Assembly (NCBI RefSeq): GCF_009193265.1
Contig: NZ_VZZZ01000004.1
Coordinates: forward strand, 186,001-250,000
Reading direction: 5' to 3'
DNA: 64,000 nt
From: Marinobacter changyiensis
GTDB taxonomy: Bacteria > Pseudomonadota > Gammaproteobacteria > Pseudomonadales > Oleiphilaceae
The notes beneath the pieces are model-generated. The model was not told where the DNA came from. It searched no databases and saw only the letters and a program-made list of their open reading frames with translations. A program made the position numbers and the translations under genes. Of this stretch, positions 1 to 7,526 are shown piece by piece; within the stretch, counting starts at the first letter, position 1, and every line of letters begins with the position of its first letter.

Positions 1-800
1 ACAAGCTGATCAAAAAGAAGGTTCTTACCAATCTTGGGCTGCAGCATGTCAGGTTCGCCGGCAGTGGCTCCGCCCCCCTGGCCCATGACATCCTGGAATG
101 GTATCGCGGCCTCGGGCTTGAGCTGTTAGAAGGCTATGGCATGTCTGAAAACTTCGCCTATTCCCATATGAACAAGCCGGGGCGGGCTCGTACCGGGTAC
201 GTAGGAGAAGCGTTGCCGGGGGTGGAAGTCAAAATCAGCGAGCAGGGCGAAGTGCTGGTAAAAAGTCCGGCCACCATGATGGGGTATTACAAAGACGAGG
301 AAAAAACCCGGGCGGCGTTTACTGAGGACGGGTTCCTGCGCACCGGTGACAAAGGCGAAATCGATAATGAAGGTCGGCTCAAGCTGACCGGACGGCTCAA
401 GGAGATTTTTAAAACCAGCAAGGGCAAGTACGTCGCTCCCGCACCCATCGAGAACAAGTTGATGAGCCATCCCGACATCGAAATGGTGTGTGTTTCCGGC
501 GAAAATTATCCCCAGCCCCATTGTCTGGTGATGTTGTCGGAAGACGCCCGGCGTCGGGCAGCCGATCAAGCTTATCGCAAGGAACTCGACGCCAGTTTGT
601 CATCGTTGCTGAACGATGTGAACAAAACCGTTGATCCCCATGAGCAGCTCCAGTTCCTGGTTGTTGTAAAGGACGAGTGGAGTATCGATAACGACTTTCT
701 GACCCCTACCATGAAGCTGAAGCGCAATGTGGTGGAGGATGCCTATAAAGTGGACCTGGACACCTGGTACTCCAAGCGCCAGCAGGTGATCTGGCAATAG
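1..800 (+). CDS. AMP-dependent acyl-CoA synthetase (C-terminal part, 5' end outside window)
   Basis: The open frame runs in from the left edge (codons in phase with base 3) and stops at 798-800, so about 266 C-terminal residues are visible. It reads as an adenylate-forming long-chain acyl-CoA synthetase, which activates a fatty acid with ATP and then transfers it to CoA. Visible family motifs are GYGMSE (adenine-binding A5-type motif), the TGD of FLRTGDKGEI, and the hinge region GRLKEIFKTSKGKY with the downstream lysine-rich C-terminal domain. The tail DFLTPTMKLKRNVV is typical of long-chain or bubblegum-type synthetases. Substrate length cannot be read from this part. A strong intrinsic terminator follows the stop codon. 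Confidence 0.85.
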   Translation, partial: KLIKKKVLTNLGLQHVRFAGSGSAPLAHDILEWYRGLGLELLEGYGMSENFAYSHMNKPGRARTGYVGEALPGVEVKISEQGEVLVKSPATMMGYYKDEEKTRAAFTEDGFLRTGDKGEIDNEGRLKLTGRLKEIFKTSKGKYVAPAPIENKLMSHPDIEMVCVSGENYPQPHCLVMLSEDARRRAADQAYRKELDASLSSLLNDVNKTVDPHEQLQFLVVVKDEWSIDNDFLTPTMKLKRNVVEDAYKVDLDTWYSKRQQVIWQ

Positions 801-843
801 CACTCAAAGCTGATCCATAAAGCCGGCCAGGCGATGGCAGCAT

Positions 844-878
844 AAAACCCCGTAGCGTTGACTGGCGGGGTTTTTTTT
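844..878 (+). terminator. Rho-independent terminator after acyl-CoA synthetase
   Basis: Stem AAAACCCCG (844-852) pairs with CGGGGTTTT (866-874) across a 13-nt loop and runs into eight T residues (871-878). It separates the synthetase gene from the thioesterase gene. Confidence 0.85.
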
Positions 879-977
879 GGTGGCGCGGGTCTGTTGATGC
901 ATATATCGCAAAAGCCGACGTTAGTCGCATAGGGAAAGCTGCGTGAGACTACTAGACTGAGTCCAGAGGATGGACAA

Positions 978-1469
978 ATGATGACTCAGCTTGCTCGCTT
1001 CAAGAAACGGATCAATGATGTTATTCCACTGACCAGGAGCCTGGCGGTGGACCTGGTGGCCTATGATGGCCGGCAACTGTTGGTGAGTGCACCGCTGGAA
1101 CCGAACCATAACCACCAGGGTACGGCTTTTGGTGGCAGTCTTTATTCGGTAGCGGTGGTCTCGGCCTGGGGCCTGGTGGAACTTCAGTTGGCGGACGCCG
1201 GCCTGACGGGCAGCATTCTGATTCAGAGCGGTGAAATGGATTACCTGGGGCCGGTTGAGGGAGATTTTTACGCGCTCTGTACTCTGACCGATGAGGACCT
1301 CATGCGCCGGTTTCACAAGAGTCTGGCCCGGCTTGGAAAAGGCCGGCTGAATCTGACGGCCCAGATTTTTCGCGGAGAGGCTACCCTGACGCCGGATACC
1401 AGACCTCTGGCGGCCTTTCGGGGACGTTTTGTAGTTCAGGAAGTTCGCACGGATTTCTGCAGGCTCTGA
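978..1469 (+). CDS. YiiD C-terminal-type hotdog thioesterase
   Basis: 163 residues. The segment HNHQGTAFGGSLYSVAVV (about residues 44-61) is the signature of the putative thioesterase domain found at the C-terminus of E. coli YiiD, here as a free-standing protein. These are hotdog-fold proteins expected to hydrolyse acyl-CoA or acyl-ACP thioesters in the cytoplasm; the substrate is unknown. The ATG follows GAGGATGGACAA, which offers a GGA Shine-Dalgarno core. A second ATG follows immediately, so the start could shift by one codon. The acyl-CoA synthetase upstream makes a lipid role plausible but is separated by a terminator. The last codons and the stop fall inside a 19-bp direct repeat. Confidence 0.75.
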   Translation: MMTQLARFKKRINDVIPLTRSLAVDLVAYDGRQLLVSAPLEPNHNHQGTAFGGSLYSVAVVSAWGLVELQLADAGLTGSILIQSGEMDYLGPVEGDFYALCTLTDEDLMRRFHKSLARLGKGRLNLTAQIFRGEATLTPDTRPLAAFRGRFVVQEVRTDFCRL

Positions 1470-1518
1470 TTTCTGAAAACGTTCAATTCTGAAGTCTCTG
1501 ATTTCTGCACGCTCTGAT
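1452..1518. repeat. 19-bp direct repeat pair at the thioesterase 3' end
   Basis: GATTTCTGCAGGCTCTGAT (1452-1470) recurs at 1500-1518 with a single mismatch (CAC for CAG). A partial third copy (CTGATTTCTG) lies between them. The first copy includes the TGA stop of the thioesterase gene. It looks like a small local duplication of the gene's 3' end in the gap before the convergent permease gene. Confidence 0.7.
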
Positions 1519-1542
1519 CGCTGTGACGGGTGTTGGCCGGTA

Positions 1543-3231
1543 TCAGTTGAAGCTTCTGGACTGCCCGATTGACCGGCTCATCAGAATGATCGGAACAATC
1601 CCGGCAAGTACAATAATCAATGCGGGTAAAGCGCTACGGCTGAGCATTTCATCGGAGGCAAACTGGTATACATAGGTTGCCAGAGTGTCAAAATTGAAGG
1701 GTCGCAGTATGAGAGTGGCGGGCAGTTCTTTCATGCAGTCCACAAACACCACAAGTGCGGCTGTTAGCAGCGTTCCCCGGAGTATCGGCAAGTGCACATG
1801 GATGAGCGTGCCGCCTGGTCCCTGGCCGAGTGATCGGGCCGCCATATCCATGCTGGGGGTTACTTTCTGCAGGGCACTTTCAACACTACCTGCCGAGACC
1901 GCAAGAAAACGCACCGTGTAGGCGAACACCAGGGCGAACGTAGTACCGCTGAGCAACAGACCGGTGTTCCAGCCAAACCAGTACTCCATGAGCCCATCGA
2001 GCCAGTTATCAAAGCCCGCCATTGGAACAATGACACCCACAGCTAGCACCGCGCCAGGCATGGCGTAACCCAGGCTGGACAGTCTCATGAGAACCCGCAT
2101 GCCCGGTGTGTCGTGAAGGCGTCGGCTGTAGGCAAGTGTCAGGCCGATAACGAGGGTGGTAAGTGCGGCGGTAGCGGAGAGAAACAGGCTGTTAACGGTG
2201 TTCCTGAAGAACTCGGTGTTCCAGCTTTGTTCGAAATATTCCACCGCGTAATAGCCCAGCACGAGGGCCGGTATGATAAAGCCGAACACCACGGGTACCG
2301 CGCACACAATGATGCAAAGCGCCTTGCGGCCTGGCGTGAGCCTGAAACGGTGGACGGGCTGGCGATTGTCCCGTGCTGAAAACTGTTTCTGGCGCCGGCG
2401 GGAATATCGCTCCAGCGTTACCAGAACCAGCACGAAAGACAGCATGACGGTGGCAATCTGGGCGGCGCCGCCCAGATTGCCAAGGTTCATCCAGGTATCA
2501 AAGAGGCCAGCAGTCAAGGTCTGTACTGCAAAAAAATCGACGGTTCCAAAATCGTTCAGGGTTTCCATTAATACCAGCGACAGCCCGACTGCAATCGCCG
2601 GGCGGGCGATGGGGAGTACGACCCTGAAAAAGGTACTCAGCGCGGAGTGCCCGAGACTACGGCTGACCGCAAAAAGTGACGGTGATTGCTCCATAAATGC
2701 CGCACGGGAAAGCAGATAAACGTAGGGGTACAGCACCAGGCCAATCATCAGGGTGGCGCCGCCCAGGCTCCTTATTTGCGGAAACCAGTAATCCCGGGCA
2801 CTGTTCCAGCCAAACCAGTCCCGCAGGGCAATCTGAATGGGCCCCGCATAATCGAGCAGGTCTGTATAAACGTAGGCAATGACATACGCGGGTACGGCAA
2901 ACGGCAGCAACAATGCCCATTCGAAAAAGCGGCGGCCGGGGAATTCGCATACGGTCACCGCCCAGGCAGTGGAGACGCCAATAAACAGCGTGATAAGTGC
3001 AACACCCAGCATCAGCCGAATGGTATTATCGAGATACCGGGGCAGAGTGGTGTCGATCAGATGAGGCCAGATATTCTCATCCGGAAACAACGCCAGATAA
3101 AACACCGCGAATACAGGCAACGCGACAATGAACGTGGTAGCGCAGGCAGAAAACAGCCAGCGGCGGGAGGTATGGCCTGCAAGTAACGGTTGGTGTGTCT
3201 GATACTCGGTGCTGTCCACGGCCTGTTTCAT
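1543..3231 (-). CDS. Ferric iron ABC transporter permease (FbpB/SfuB type)
   Basis: 562 residues from the ATG at 3231. About twelve hydrophobic segments are arranged as two tandem permease halves, the usual form of the FbpB/HitB/SfuB iron permeases. Each half carries an EAA-like cytoplasmic loop for the ATPase: SVSRSLGHSALSTFFRVVLP in the first and MAARSLGQGPGGTLIHVHLP in the second. The protein would move Fe3+ delivered by the periplasmic binding protein into the cytoplasm. A TTG 60 bases upstream (3291) would add 20 residues, but the ATG has GGAAAAC just before it and the usual N-terminus. The binding-protein gene lies upstream on the same strand. No fbpC-like ATPase gene is next to it here. 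Confidence 0.88.
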   Translation of the reverse strand: MKQAVDSTEYQTHQPLLAGHTSRRWLFSACATTFIVALPVFAVFYLALFPDENIWPHLIDTTLPRYLDNTIRLMLGVALITLFIGVSTAWAVTVCEFPGRRFFEWALLLPFAVPAYVIAYVYTDLLDYAGPIQIALRDWFGWNSARDYWFPQIRSLGGATLMIGLVLYPYVYLLSRAAFMEQSPSLFAVSRSLGHSALSTFFRVVLPIARPAIAVGLSLVLMETLNDFGTVDFFAVQTLTAGLFDTWMNLGNLGGAAQIATVMLSFVLVLVTLERYSRRRQKQFSARDNRQPVHRFRLTPGRKALCIIVCAVPVVFGFIIPALVLGYYAVEYFEQSWNTEFFRNTVNSLFLSATAALTTLVIGLTLAYSRRLHDTPGMRVLMRLSSLGYAMPGAVLAVGVIVPMAGFDNWLDGLMEYWFGWNTGLLLSGTTFALVFAYTVRFLAVSAGSVESALQKVTPSMDMAARSLGQGPGGTLIHVHLPILRGTLLTAALVVFVDCMKELPATLILRPFNFDTLATYVYQFASDEMLSRSALPALIIVLAGIVPIILMSRSIGQSRSFN

Positions 3232-3310
3232 AGTTTTCCGTTGGAGGGTCTGAAGCGCGGCAAGTGTAAACAGGGGTACGTTCAACTGCAATGGAGAAAC
3301 AACCTGAAAA

Positions 3311-3346
3311 CCGCCACCCGACGTCCGAAGAAATCGGCTTCGGCGG
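3311..3346 (-). promoter_or_regulatory. Intercistronic hairpin between iron-binding protein and permease genes
   Basis: CCGAAG (3325-3330) pairs with CTTCGG (3338-3343), extended by CCGCC (3311-3315) with GGCGG (3342-3346) as an alternative outer stem. There is no T-run. Such structures between the binding-protein gene and its permease often protect the upstream mRNA and lower downstream expression; that role is inferred here. Confidence 0.35.
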
Positions 3347-3376
3347 CTTCAGTTATCCGCTAACTGTCTCTATCCA

Positions 3377-4396
3377 TTAGTTGTCGTAATCTACCCGATC
3401 GACCATGCGAACCGCAGTGTCGCGATTGTCTGCAATTTCCTGCAGCGAAAGGGAATCCGGTTTCAGGTCGCCCCAATTTGCCACTATGCCAGCTACTTCA
3501 ACCTCTGGATTAGCAGGGTATTCGGTATTGGCTTCGGCGTAAATCTGCTGAGCTTTTTGCTCTGAAAGGAACTCCATTAACTGAATGGCGTTTTCCCGAT
3601 TGGGAGCGCTCTTTGTCAGCGCAACCCCGCTGATATTGATGTGTGTGCCACGGCCGTCGGAATTCGGGAACACCATGCGGGCCTTTTCAGCAGCCGGTCG
3701 CTGGTTTTCATCCTCCAGCATGGCGCCGTAGTAGTAGCTGTTACCAATGGCTACATCGCAGACACCTTCAGAAATTGCCTTGATCTGGTCGCGGTCACCG
3801 CCCTGGGGTTTACGGGCCAGATTATCTTTGACCCCTTGCAGCCACTCCTGGGCTTTTTCCTCGCCATGGTGCGCAATCATGGAGGAAATCAGCGCGATGT
3901 TGTACGGGTGCTTGCCGCTGCGGGTACAGATACGGTCATTCCATTTGTCATCTGCCAACTGCTCGTAAGTCGTTATTTCCCCTTCTTCAACGCGATCTAC
4001 CGAGGTGTAGATCATCCGCCCTCGGGTAGTAAGTGCAAACCACTTGCCGTCTGGGTGGCGAAGGTATTCAGGAATGTTCTGTTCAAGTGTCGGGTTGCTT
4101 ACGCTCGCGGTCAGATCTTTCTCGACCAGTTCGCTTAGTCGCGAAATGTCGACTGTCATCACGAGGTCTGCGGGACTGTTGTCACCTTCACGCTCAAGTC
4201 GTTCAGTAAGACCGTTTTTTGCGAAAACCACGTTGGTCTTCACACCGGTTTCCTCGGTGAAGGCGTTCAGAAGAGGTTCGAGAAGGAAGGCCTGACGGTA
4301 GGAATAGATGTTAACTTCGCCATCAGCACTGGCATTGATCGGTAACACGGAAAGTGCAAGTAGCGCGCTTGCAGCAAACTTCATTCGCATAATCAT
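3377..4396 (-). CDS. Periplasmic Fe3+-binding protein of an iron ABC transporter (FutA/FbpA/IdiA family)
   Basis: 339 residues with a cleavable signal peptide (MKFAASALLALSVLPINASA, cut near residue 24). The mature start DGEVNIYSYRQAFLLEPLL is the typical FutA/IdiA opening with the first iron-ligand tyrosine (NIYSYR). Later GNSYYYGAML (about residue 220) carries the paired tyrosines that ligate Fe3+ in this family. The protein captures ferric iron in the periplasm and passes it to the permease encoded downstream. The start could be M1, M3 or M5; all leave the signal peptide intact. Upstream is a promoter whose -10 overlaps an AT-rich GAGAAT element reminiscent of Fur sites. Confidence 0.9.
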   Translation of the reverse strand: MIMRMKFAASALLALSVLPINASADGEVNIYSYRQAFLLEPLLNAFTEETGVKTNVVFAKNGLTERLEREGDNSPADLVMTVDISRLSELVEKDLTASVSNPTLEQNIPEYLRHPDGKWFALTTRGRMIYTSVDRVEEGEITTYEQLADDKWNDRICTRSGKHPYNIALISSMIAHHGEEKAQEWLQGVKDNLARKPQGGDRDQIKAISEGVCDVAIGNSYYYGAMLEDENQRPAAEKARMVFPNSDGRGTHINISGVALTKSAPNRENAIQLMEFLSEQKAQQIYAEANTEYPANPEVEVAGIVANWGDLKPDSLSLQEIADNRDTAVRMVDRVDYDN

Positions 4397-4476
4397 CGTC
4401 CTGATCAGTTATATAAGCGGGGAGTGGGCGGACAACTGTCTCGCTTAACGTCGAATCAATATCGAAAACACAAACC

Positions 4477-4505
4477 ATTCTCATTCAAATTAAATAAAGT
4501 GTCAA
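4477..4505 (-). promoter_or_regulatory. Promoter of the iron-binding protein gene with possible Fur element
   Basis: On the minus strand there is a perfect -35 TTGACA (4505-4500), a 17-nt spacer and a -10-like GAGAAT (4482-4477). The spacer and -10 lie in AT-rich sequence containing TTGAATGAGAAT, which resembles two GATAAT-type Fur hexamers only loosely. The promoter call is moderate and the Fur call weak. Confidence 0.45.
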
Positions 4506-4629
4506 TTATTCCGGGCCAGAATTCCAGCTTCATCAAACAATGCTATGATTCCTACGATTTGAAGAACTTGCAGAGAGTCCGGAGCCAGCTGCTAAGGGCT
4601 TGGAAAAAAAGCAGAACAGGCGAAGCTGA

Positions 4630-4896
4630 ATGAGCTCAGAGAATCGCAGAGAACATATCAGGACAGCGCTGAACGCAAAGGTCAGCGTGACACATCCGGA
4701 CATCGGCTCCAGAATTTTCTCGACCCGCGATATATCCGATGGCGGCATTTTCATTGTGGTAGAAGAGGATTTCTCGCCCCAACTCGGAGACCGGGTGCAG
4801 GTACAGGTGCAAGGGCTGCCAATTCCTGCGCCGGTGCTGGAAATGGTGGTGGTGCGAAAAACCGTGGATGGTTTCGGGCTTCAATTTTCGGATTGA
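4630..4896 (+). CDS. PilZ domain c-di-GMP-binding protein
   Basis: 88 residues, essentially a single PilZ domain. Both c-di-GMP-binding signatures are present: an RxxxR element in RREHIR (residues 6-11) and DxSxxG in TRDISDGGIFI (about residues 33-43). The protein should therefore bind c-di-GMP and act as a small cytoplasmic receptor; its partner is unknown. The stand-alone size is at the short end of the family. The next gene encodes a DUF3391/HD-GYP-type protein, which places receptor and possible c-di-GMP-related enzyme side by side, although an independent promoter appears to lie between them. Confidence 0.85.
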   Translation: MSSENRREHIRTALNAKVSVTHPDIGSRIFSTRDISDGGIFIVVEEDFSPQLGDRVQVQVQGLPIPAPVLEMVVVRKTVDGFGLQFSD

Positions 4897-4935
4897 CAGG
4901 CGGTGATGGGTAATTCGAATCCCTCTGCAAATTAG

Positions 4936-4951
4936 TGTGACGGCCGTCACG
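4936..4951. promoter_or_regulatory. CRP/Vfr-type palindrome upstream of the HD-GYP gene
   Basis: TGTGACGGCCGTCACG contains a perfect 14-bp palindrome (4937-4950) and fits TGTGA-N6-TCACA at 9 of the 10 core positions. It is centred about 93 bp upstream of the predicted start point of the HD-GYP promoter, a distance compatible with class I CRP activation. Confidence 0.55.
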
Positions 4952-4980
4952 TTGCTACATTATGTTTCCTCATGACATGT

Positions 4981-5014
4981 TTGGTAACGCACTGTAGTCG
5001 GTTGGTAACCACTG
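4981..5014. repeat. Direct repeat TTGGTAAC, 21 bp apart, in the HD-GYP promoter
   Basis: TTGGTAAC-g-CACTG (4981-4994) is followed by TTGGTAAC-CACTG (5002-5014). The period of 21 bp is two helical turns, as expected for a pair of protein-binding sites on one face of the DNA. The second copy overlaps the putative -35. Confidence 0.5.
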
Positions 5015-5030
5015 CATACGAAACTGTAAT
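5002..5030 (+). promoter_or_regulatory. Predicted sigma-70 promoter of the HD-GYP gene
   Basis: TTGGTA (5002-5007), a 17-nt spacer and TGTAAT (5025-5030). The -35 matches consensus at 4 of 6 positions and the -10 at 5 of 6. The start point would fall near 5037. A weak -35 with upstream repeats and a CRP-like site suggests an activated promoter. Confidence 0.5.
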
Positions 5031-5090
5031 GGACTCTTTTTCCTCGTTAGTCAGAATGGAAACCTGTCAAAACCGTAAATGAGGTGCACC

Positions 5091-6395
5091 GTGGGCGTTC
5101 GTCAGAGAAGAGTGGCAGTACATGATCTGGAGATCGGCATGTTTGTGTCTGATCTGGATCGTCCGTGGCACATGACCCCGTTTCCGATTCAGGGCTTCTA
5201 CATACGCTCACAGGAAGAGATACGCGCGTTGGTTTCCCACTGTAAATGGATTGAAATCGATGTGGCGGAGGAACGTGACTCAACTGAATATGACGAGGCC
5301 AAGGCTCCGGTATTTACCCGCCGGAACGCCAAGCGTAACTCTGAGGAAACGCTCCAGCTGCCCCCGCTGCATATCAAGAATCCGGTGCAGCACGAAATCA
5401 CCTCCACGATGAAAAAAGAACTGAAATTCAGTCAACTGCTGCTCGGCGATGCCGAGCGAGCGATTGATGATGTAAAGGCGAGTGTGCGTGACGGCCGTGT
5501 GCCGGACTTTGAGGCACTGTCCCGCGTGACCCGCAGTATGACATCGAGTGTTGTTCGAAACCCTGATGCTTTGCTCTGGCTGGCCCGCGTGCGTGATAAC
5601 GACGAATACACCTACCAGCATGCCCTCAGTACGTCAATTTGGGCACTGGTTTGTGGTCGCCATCTGGGGCTGGATGAGGGCTTGCTGAATCACCTGGCGA
5701 TGGGCTGTTTGCTTGCTCATGTCGGCAAGGCCGATTTGCCGAAGGAGCTGATCACCAACGAGCATTGCCTGGATTTTGAGCAGTTTGCCGAATTCAAAAC
5801 CTATGTCGAGAGGGGTGCTTCCCGGCTTCAGGAGGCTGGTCTTTCCGGTGCCGTTGTCAGTATTGTTCGTGGCCACCGGGAGCGGCATAACGGTTCTGGC
5901 TTTCCCGCTGCCTTGAAAGGGGATCGCATCCCGCTGCTTGCGAAAATTGCCGGCCTGGTGGATTACTATGAAGCATTGATTGAACCCCGTCAGGGTCATA
6001 CGCCTCTGACCCCAGCCCAAGCGGTCAGTCAGTTGTTCGAGCAGCGCAATATTGAATTCCAGGAAGATCTGGTGGAAAAATTTATCCAGTCTATTGGTAT
6101 TTATCCCACCGGCACGTTGGTTGAGCTCAATAGTGGAGAGCGTGGAGTGGTTGTATCCCATTCACCATCCCGTCGTCTGTGGCCGCGGATTATGGTAATG
6201 ACAGACTCACAGCAGCAGCCTCTGCGGTCGGCGAAAGTGGTCAACCTGGCCAATTTCAATGACGGCCGAACACCTCAGGAAATGCTGCGAATTGAAGGGT
6301 GTTTACCGTTCGGGACCGACGGACTGAAGCCAAACCAGTTCGACGTTACCGGCAGTGAGTCCCGCTGGAACCTGAAGCGGTTCATCGGTGGTTAG
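5091..6395 (+). CDS. DUF3391 / HD-GYP-type protein with degenerate catalytic motifs
   Basis: 434 residues from GTG 5091, chosen because GAGGTG sits at ideal distance (5081-5086); an ATG four codons upstream would overlap that site. The N-terminal segment (RRVAVHDLEIGMFVSDLDRPW) is a DUF3391 domain, followed by an HD-GYP-like phosphodiesterase fold. The signature residues are changed. The HD pair reads A209-H210 in GCLLAHVGKADLP, where active members have LLHDIGK. The GYP motif reads GHRERHNGSGFP (261-272), so HHE has become HRE and the Asp before G is Asn. The later VDYYEAL Asp is kept. It probably does not hydrolyse c-di-GMP normally and may be a receptor or scaffold. A PilZ gene lies upstream. 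Confidence 0.8.
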   Translation: MGVRQRRVAVHDLEIGMFVSDLDRPWHMTPFPIQGFYIRSQEEIRALVSHCKWIEIDVAEERDSTEYDEAKAPVFTRRNAKRNSEETLQLPPLHIKNPVQHEITSTMKKELKFSQLLLGDAERAIDDVKASVRDGRVPDFEALSRVTRSMTSSVVRNPDALLWLARVRDNDEYTYQHALSTSIWALVCGRHLGLDEGLLNHLAMGCLLAHVGKADLPKELITNEHCLDFEQFAEFKTYVERGASRLQEAGLSGAVVSIVRGHRERHNGSGFPAALKGDRIPLLAKIAGLVDYYEALIEPRQGHTPLTPAQAVSQLFEQRNIEFQEDLVEKFIQSIGIYPTGTLVELNSGERGVVVSHSPSRRLWPRIMVMTDSQQQPLRSAKVVNLANFNDGRTPQEMLRIEGCLPFGTDGLKPNQFDVTGSESRWNLKRFIGG

Positions 6396-6420
6396 TCAGT
6401 AACGACCCTGATCTGCTTTT

Positions 6421-6439
6421 CCCGGCGGTAACCGCCGGG
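6421..6439. terminator. Strong GC palindrome after the HD-GYP gene
   Basis: CCCGGCGGT (6421-6429) and ACCGCCGGG (6431-6439) form a 9-bp perfect inverted repeat with one central base, 26 nt after the stop codon. There is no T-run on either side, so it is a candidate mRNA 3' end or a factor-dependent stop rather than a classical intrinsic terminator. Confidence 0.4.
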
Positions 6440-6587
6440 GCTTGAAAATCACAAGCACCTCCCCCCATCACCTCTAATCCCTGCCTCTTGAATTCACGAA
6501 GTTCCGCCACAACTTACCAGATTTACTTTTCACCAACAGGCGGGACCTGGCCAATGCGGATGGCACGCGGTTTCCCGGAGAGGTTTT

Positions 6588-7526
6588 ATGGGCAATGCAT
6601 TAGAAATCACCGGGCTGGTGAAAACCTACGGCGACGGTTTTGAAGCCCTCAGGGGTATTGATCTGCATGTGGCAGAAGGGGATTTTTTCGCCTTGTTGGG
6701 TCCGAACGGTGCGGGTAAATCAACCACGTTGGGCATTGTCTGCTCATTGGTAAACAAGTCGTCGGGGAGCGTTAAGGTATTTGGTCATGATATTGATACC
6801 GAGCTTTCGGCTGCAAAGCTGAACCTCGGTGTCGTGCCGCAGGAATTCAATTTCAACCAGTTTGAGAAAGTGTTTGATATTGTCACCACGCAGGCGGGTT
6901 ACTACGGCATTCCGCTAGCCCGGGCAAAGGTGTCCGCCGAGCGTTACCTGCGTAAGCTGGGCCTTTGGGAAAAGCGCGATTCCCCGGCGCGAATGCTATC
7001 GGGTGGTATGAAGCGTCGTCTGATGATTGCACGAGCGCTGGTGCATGAACCAAAGCTGCTGATTCTGGACGAACCCACCGCAGGTGTGGATATCGAATTG
7101 CGGCGTTCAATGTGGACCTTTCTCGAGGAAATGAACCGACAGGGCACCACGATCATCCTCACGACCCATTACCTCGAGGAAGCCGAAGCCCTGTGTCGAA
7201 ATATCGCCATCATTGATCACGGCAAAATTCTCAAACACACCAGCAAACGGGCGCTGCTACAGCAACTCAGTGTAGAGACATTTATTCTCGACACCGACCT
7301 GACCAGCCAGGAAGTTCCGCAACTGCAAGGTTTTGCCACCCGCCTGAATGAGGAGGGGGCGCTGGAAGTGGATGTGGAAAAAGCCCAAAGCCTGAACGGG
7401 GTGTTCGTGGAGCTGGAACGCCTCGGAATCAAGGTTCTAAGTATGCGAACCAAGGCAAACCGGTTGGAAGAGTTATTTCTTCGGTTGGTTGAAGACAATG
7501 CCCGGGACAGGGAGGCACAGGCATGA
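6588..7526 (+). CDS. ABC transporter ATP-binding protein, YadG type
   Basis: 312 residues. The nucleotide-binding domain covers about the first 225: Walker A GPNGAGKST (about 38-46), signature LSGGMKRR (about 140), Walker B LLILDEPTAGVD (about 160) and the H-loop in TTHYLEEAE. The C-terminal 80 residues are the regulatory tail common in ABC-2 exporter ATPases. It would power the membrane protein encoded directly downstream, whose start overlaps this stop by 4 bp (ATGA). The pair matches E. coli YadG-YadH, whose substrate is not established. The ATG is preceded by a GGAGAGG Shine-Dalgarno sequence. Confidence 0.88.
   Translation: MGNALEITGLVKTYGDGFEALRGIDLHVAEGDFFALLGPNGAGKSTTLGIVCSLVNKSSGSVKVFGHDIDTELSAAKLNLGVVPQEFNFNQFEKVFDIVTTQAGYYGIPLARAKVSAERYLRKLGLWEKRDSPARMLSGGMKRRLMIARALVHEPKLLILDEPTAGVDIELRRSMWTFLEEMNRQGTTIILTTHYLEEAEALCRNIAIIDHGKILKHTSKRALLQQLSVETFILDTDLTSQEVPQLQGFATRLNEEGALEVDVEKAQSLNGVFVELERLGIKVLSMRTKANRLEELFLRLVEDNARDREAQA

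Noticed and set aside
3231..3291. N-terminal extension of the iron permease from TTG 3291
   Set aside because: The ATG at 3231 has a ribosome site and the usual start; the extension has neither.
4424..4633. Small plus-strand open frame before the PilZ gene
   Set aside because: It covers the promoter of the divergent iron-binding protein gene, lacks a ribosome site and has no recognisable sequence.
6561..6576. TGGCACGCGGTTTCCC as a sigma-54 promoter for the YadGH-type exporter
   Set aside because: The -24 block is perfect, but the -12 position has CC where GC is needed, and the site lies only about 12 bp before the start codon.
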